From NCBI GenBank assembly GCA_964421005.1, contig CAYQUV010000007.1:1-25455 (forward strand): a DNA stretch of 25,455 nt. Direction: 5' to 3'. Position numbers and translations under genes: made by a program. Origin of the DNA: CAYQUV01 sp964421005 (GTDB lineage Bacteria > Patescibacteriota > Minisyncoccia > Minisyncoccales > CG1-02-41-26). The notes beneath the pieces are model-generated. The model did no database searches, was not told where the DNA came from, and saw nothing but the letters and a program-made list of their open reading frames with translations. Shown in pieces: positions 23,130 to 25,455 of this stretch (position 1 is its first letter; each line of letters starts with the position of its first letter).

Positions 23130-23579
23130 TCAATAACCGAAAGGAAGAATATAACTGACCGATTTTTCGTTAATAATTCTTTCTACCACCTCCTCAAAAC
23201 TTTTTTTCTCTCTCAAAGCTTTTGTTGCTATAGCCCTCAAAGTACAAACACCCTTGGAATCTCCGGCAACCGGAGCAAAATCCTCTGCCCATTTCAACAA
23301 ACGATGTCTTTCTGCCGGAGGTAGATTTTTTTGAAATCTCTTAAAAATATTAACTTCTTCTGGTATCTTCTCGGCTACCATTTCTTCAATACACATTGCG
23401 CAAGCAGTGGTATCATCATCGCTAAATCCCAGATGGGGTCTTCCGTGCTTTTTACAATAGGCAGAAGAATTTTCAGCACACTCCGGGCAGGCTATAGTAT
23501 TCAGACAGCCGTCCGGTTTCTTTATAGGAAGTATAACAAATACTTCAACTGAATTCTTTCCGCAAATCTCGCATTTCAT
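23130..23579 (-). CDS. Cysteine-rich zinc-binding protein of unknown function
   Basis: A 149-residue cytoplasmic protein. The start is ATG 23579, with GGAG about 8 bases upstream; the longer frame to 23618 would use a codon with no site. The first 75 residues hold four metal-binding pairs: CEIC at 3-6, CPEC near 31-34, CKKH near 42-45 and CAMC near 62-65, enough for two zincs in a treble-clef or double-ribbon arrangement. The second half is helical and charged (FKRFQKNLPPAERHRLLKWAEDF, ATKALREKKSFEEVVERIINEK) and may be a protein- or RNA-binding helical domain. No family recognised. It is a single-gene unit with a promoter at 23628-23656 and a perfect terminator. Confidence 0.75.
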   Translation of the reverse strand: MKCEICGKNSVEVFVILPIKKPDGCLNTIACPECAENSSAYCKKHGRPHLGFSDDDTTACAMCIEEMVAEKIPEEVNIFKRFQKNLPPAERHRLLKWAEDFAPVAGDSKGVCTLRAIATKALREKKSFEEVVERIINEKSVSYILPFGY

Positions 23580-23627
23580 AATATTCTCCTTTCCTTTTTT
23601 ATTTTTTAAATGTTCCAATTCTCAACT

Positions 23628-23656
23628 AATTTATCAATCTTTATTAAAAAAATCAA
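23628..23656 (-). promoter_or_regulatory. Probable promoter of the cysteine-rich zinc protein gene
   Basis: Minus-strand TTGATT (23651-23656), 17 bases, TAAATT (23628-23633); leader about 45 bases ending at the GGAG site. Confidence 0.4.
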
Positions 23657-23695
23657 GACTGACTAAAGCCCGAATTAAACCGAAGTTTAAAAATA

Positions 23696-23731
23696 AAAAA
23701 CAAAACCCCTCAATTGAGGGGTTTTGTTTTT
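23696..23731. terminator. Perfect 36-bp palindromic terminator of the protease gene
   Basis: Centred on CAATTG, arms AAAACCCCTC/GAGGGGTTTT, extending into A and T runs at both ends without a mismatch. It lies about 65 bases past the protease stop. Confidence 0.85.
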
Positions 23732-23794
23732 CAAAATCTTTCTTTAACAATGAGTAAAAATTACCAATTAATTCTCTAATTATTGCTGATTTTC

Positions 23795-25414
23795 CTACTG
23801 GCAATCCGGACAAGTTGCATCTTCTTTTGCTGGATTACACTTACCATCACACACCCCTTTAAAACAGTTGAGACATGAGTCTGTTGTTGGGCAGTCTACA
23901 TCGGTTTCACTTGTGCATTCCGGTCCGCAGCATCCATCACTCTCTGATAGGTTACAGGCTGGCCACCTGTTACTACATAAAGCCGAACAGGTTCCGGCAT
24001 TATTACAAACATCGGTTGTACAAACATTTTCGTCGTCACAATCGGCATCTGATGAACAAATTGATACAACACAATTTCCTGAGCAGCAGATTCCTCCTGA
24101 ACAAGCAGTATTATCTGCTAACTGTGTGTTGGAACATGTTCCATCTGGGTTACATACATCTTCAGTGCATTCATTATTATCATTACAATCTTCATTTGAT
24201 GTACAAACTTTCTGATAATTAACAGCTGCCAAAGCGTCAACTCTTCCATAACCAAAGTATTGGTCCCAGCCGGCTGTTCCCAAATCAAGGGCTGTGCTGT
24301 ATATTGCTTCTTTTACTTCATCTACTGTATAACCTGGATTTTTTTGAAGAACCAAAGCTGCTGTTCCGGCGATAAAAGGAGCAGACATGCTTGTCCCTGA
24401 GCCCCAGGCATACCAGTAAGAACGGCAATCACCGGCTGCCCGGCAAGAGTAAGTTGATAGAATATCAACACCCGGAGCCACAATATCAAGAGCTTCTCCA
24501 TAGTTTGACCAACTTGCCCTCACATCTGATTTATCTACAGCTCCAACAGCAATTGCTCCGGAAGCACAAGCTGGTGAACTTACTCCAGCACCATCATTAC
24601 CGGATGAAACCACAACAACCAAACCTTGAGAAACCGCCCAATTAACTTTTGCTGCCAGGGGGTCATTATCACAATGAGAACCAAAATTTCCGCCACCCAG
24701 GCTTAAATTAAGGACATCGGCTCCTTGAGCCACTGCCCATTCAATTCCGGCTATTATGTCACTTTCATAACAACCTGTATCACCGCAGACTTTTCCAACA
24801 ATTATATTAGCCCCCGGTGCGACCCCGGTTGCTTTGTTGCCCTCTATATCGTAAACACCATTGGCGGTAACAATGCCCGAAACATGAGTGCCGTGGCCAA
24901 CACTGTCAAAACCAGGTCCTTTTATAAAATTCTTGGTAGCAACAATACTGTCGCTCAACTCAATATGCCGCTCATCCACCCCAGTATCCAAAATGGCGAC
25001 AGTCACGCCGGTTCCATCGTATCCCAAATTCCAAACATCATCGGCATTTATTTGAACATCTGCTTCTAAATCATAAAGTTGGAATAACCTGTCTTCTCTG
25101 GCTTCTCCTTTGGCTATTAATTTAGCGGCTACTTTTGGAGGGCATTCAAAAGCTACTCCATCACTGAATTCTTGGGCTTGTCTGCAACCTTGAAACCAAT
25201 AAACAATAGAATCCAAAATATCCGGTGTCGGAACAATCACTCTTCCAGCATTAACAGCCGGAGCATTGATTGCCTGTTGTGGCACAGCAATCTCTGTGCC
25301 CGATGGAATAACTTTTGCCGGCAACAATTTAGAATCGGCTGGGTTAGCCACAACCACTCCGGTAACTACCAAAGCAGCTGCTCCGACTAATATTCCTAAA
25401 GCTATTTTCCTCAT
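23795..25414 (-). CDS. Secreted subtilisin-like serine protease (S8) with cysteine-rich tail
   Basis: A 539-residue exported protease. Residues 1-24 are a signal peptide (MRK, a hydrophobic run, cleavage likely after the VVVA stretch). Residues 25-130 look like a propeptide. The catalytic triad is Asp143 in VAILDTGVD, His174 in GHGTHVSG and Ser342 in GTSMSAP, with the oxyanion Asn273 in SSGNDG. The enzyme domain ends near 400. Residues 404-539 hold two Cys-rich repeats of the type C-x4-DC-(N/D)D-(x)-N-x-CT-x-DxC, with many Asp that may bind calcium, and a last run of Cys pairs. Such tails are known in large surface proteins of planctomycetes and deltaproteobacteria. ATG 25414 lacks a ribosome site. 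The substrate may be environmental protein or neighbouring cells. Confidence 0.95.
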   Translation of the reverse strand: MRKIALGILVGAAALVVTGVVVANPADSKLLPAKVIPSGTEIAVPQQAINAPAVNAGRVIVPTPDILDSIVYWFQGCRQAQEFSDGVAFECPPKVAAKLIAKGEAREDRLFQLYDLEADVQINADDVWNLGYDGTGVTVAILDTGVDERHIELSDSIVATKNFIKGPGFDSVGHGTHVSGIVTANGVYDIEGNKATGVAPGANIIVGKVCGDTGCYESDIIAGIEWAVAQGADVLNLSLGGGNFGSHCDNDPLAAKVNWAVSQGLVVVVSSGNDGAGVSSPACASGAIAVGAVDKSDVRASWSNYGEALDIVAPGVDILSTYSCRAAGDCRSYWYAWGSGTSMSAPFIAGTAALVLQKNPGYTVDEVKEAIYSTALDLGTAGWDQYFGYGRVDALAAVNYQKVCTSNEDCNDNNECTEDVCNPDGTCSNTQLADNTACSGGICCSGNCVVSICSSDADCDDENVCTTDVCNNAGTCSALCSNRWPACNLSESDGCCGPECTSETDVDCPTTDSCLNCFKGVCDGKCNPAKEDATCPDCQ

Positions 25415-25455
25415 ATTTTATTTTTTTAATAAAATTTTAAATCCTTCGACCTTTA

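Noticed and set aside
23868..24222. Two overlapping plus-strand frames of about 115 codons opposite the protease tail
   Set aside because: They arise from the repeated, stop-poor Cys/Asp codons of the protease tail read backwards; Ser/His/Gln- or Tyr/His-rich nonsense composition.
24391..25069. Plus-strand frames opposite the protease catalytic domain
   Set aside because: Antisense to a confirmed S8 catalytic domain; no independent coding evidence.
1..25455. CRISPR arrays, rRNA and tRNA genes
   Set aside because: I looked for regularly spaced repeats, conserved rRNA segments and cloverleaf/GTTCRA patterns in the gaps and saw none; without a covariance search a divergent tRNA cannot be fully excluded.

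Overview
The window is an AT-rich, tightly packed bacterial segment. Nearly all genes lie on the minus strand, with short or negative gaps and strong hairpin terminators between transcription units. No rRNA, tRNA, CRISPR array or conventional insertion sequence was seen. Small single-domain proteins, a GMP synthetase without its glutaminase domain, an RRM protein, a zinc-ribbon protein of BCAM0308/NMD3 appearance and gene fusions suggest a Patescibacteria (CPR)-like or other uncultured streamlined bacterium. That placement is an inference with modest confidence; no marker gene fixes it.

Layout, left to right. (1) 1-1306: start of a secreted-protein gene, a TIM-barrel-like protein and a NUDIX hydrolase. 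(2) 1307-2164: an AT-rich gap holding a small plus-strand membrane/zinc protein. (3) 2206-6405: single genes for trehalose-6-phosphate synthase (otsA), aspartate kinase and PRPP synthetase, each with its own terminator. (4) 6563-9349: an operon led by a PlsY acyltransferase fused to a polyprenol/diacylglycerol-kinase-like domain, then a zinc-ribbon protein, acylphosphatase and an HD (p)ppGpp-hydrolase-like protein. (5) 9435-15334: a likely operon of a MacA-like adaptor, ABC ATPase, MacB-like permease, a P-loop kinase/HhH fusion and a squalene/phytoene synthase. A 145-bp inverted-repeat element sits immediately upstream of the adaptor start.

(6) 15639-18481: purC and, divergently on the plus strand, a PurD-like ATP-grasp gene with an unusual C-terminal extension. 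The promoter of the PurD-like gene contains a perfect 17-bp palindrome between -35 and -10. (7) 18557-20588: GMP synthetase ATPase subunit, a start-less decayed reading frame, a YbjQ-family protein and a two-helix membrane protein. (8) 20666-25414: a membrane-anchored alpha/alpha-barrel protein, an RRM RNA-binding protein with a structured 5' leader, a cysteine-rich zinc protein, and a secreted subtilisin with a cysteine-rich tail.

Functional threads: nucleotide synthesis (prs, purC, the PurD-like gene and guaA), membrane lipid and isoprenoid work (the PlsY fusion and squalene synthase), export (the MacAB-like set) and cell-surface proteins (subtilisin, barrel protein). The best candidates for something undescribed are the small inverted-repeat element at 15346-15490, the two domain fusions (PlsY-kinase and P-loop-HhH), the extended PurD-like enzyme with its palindromic operator, and the RRM leader hairpin.
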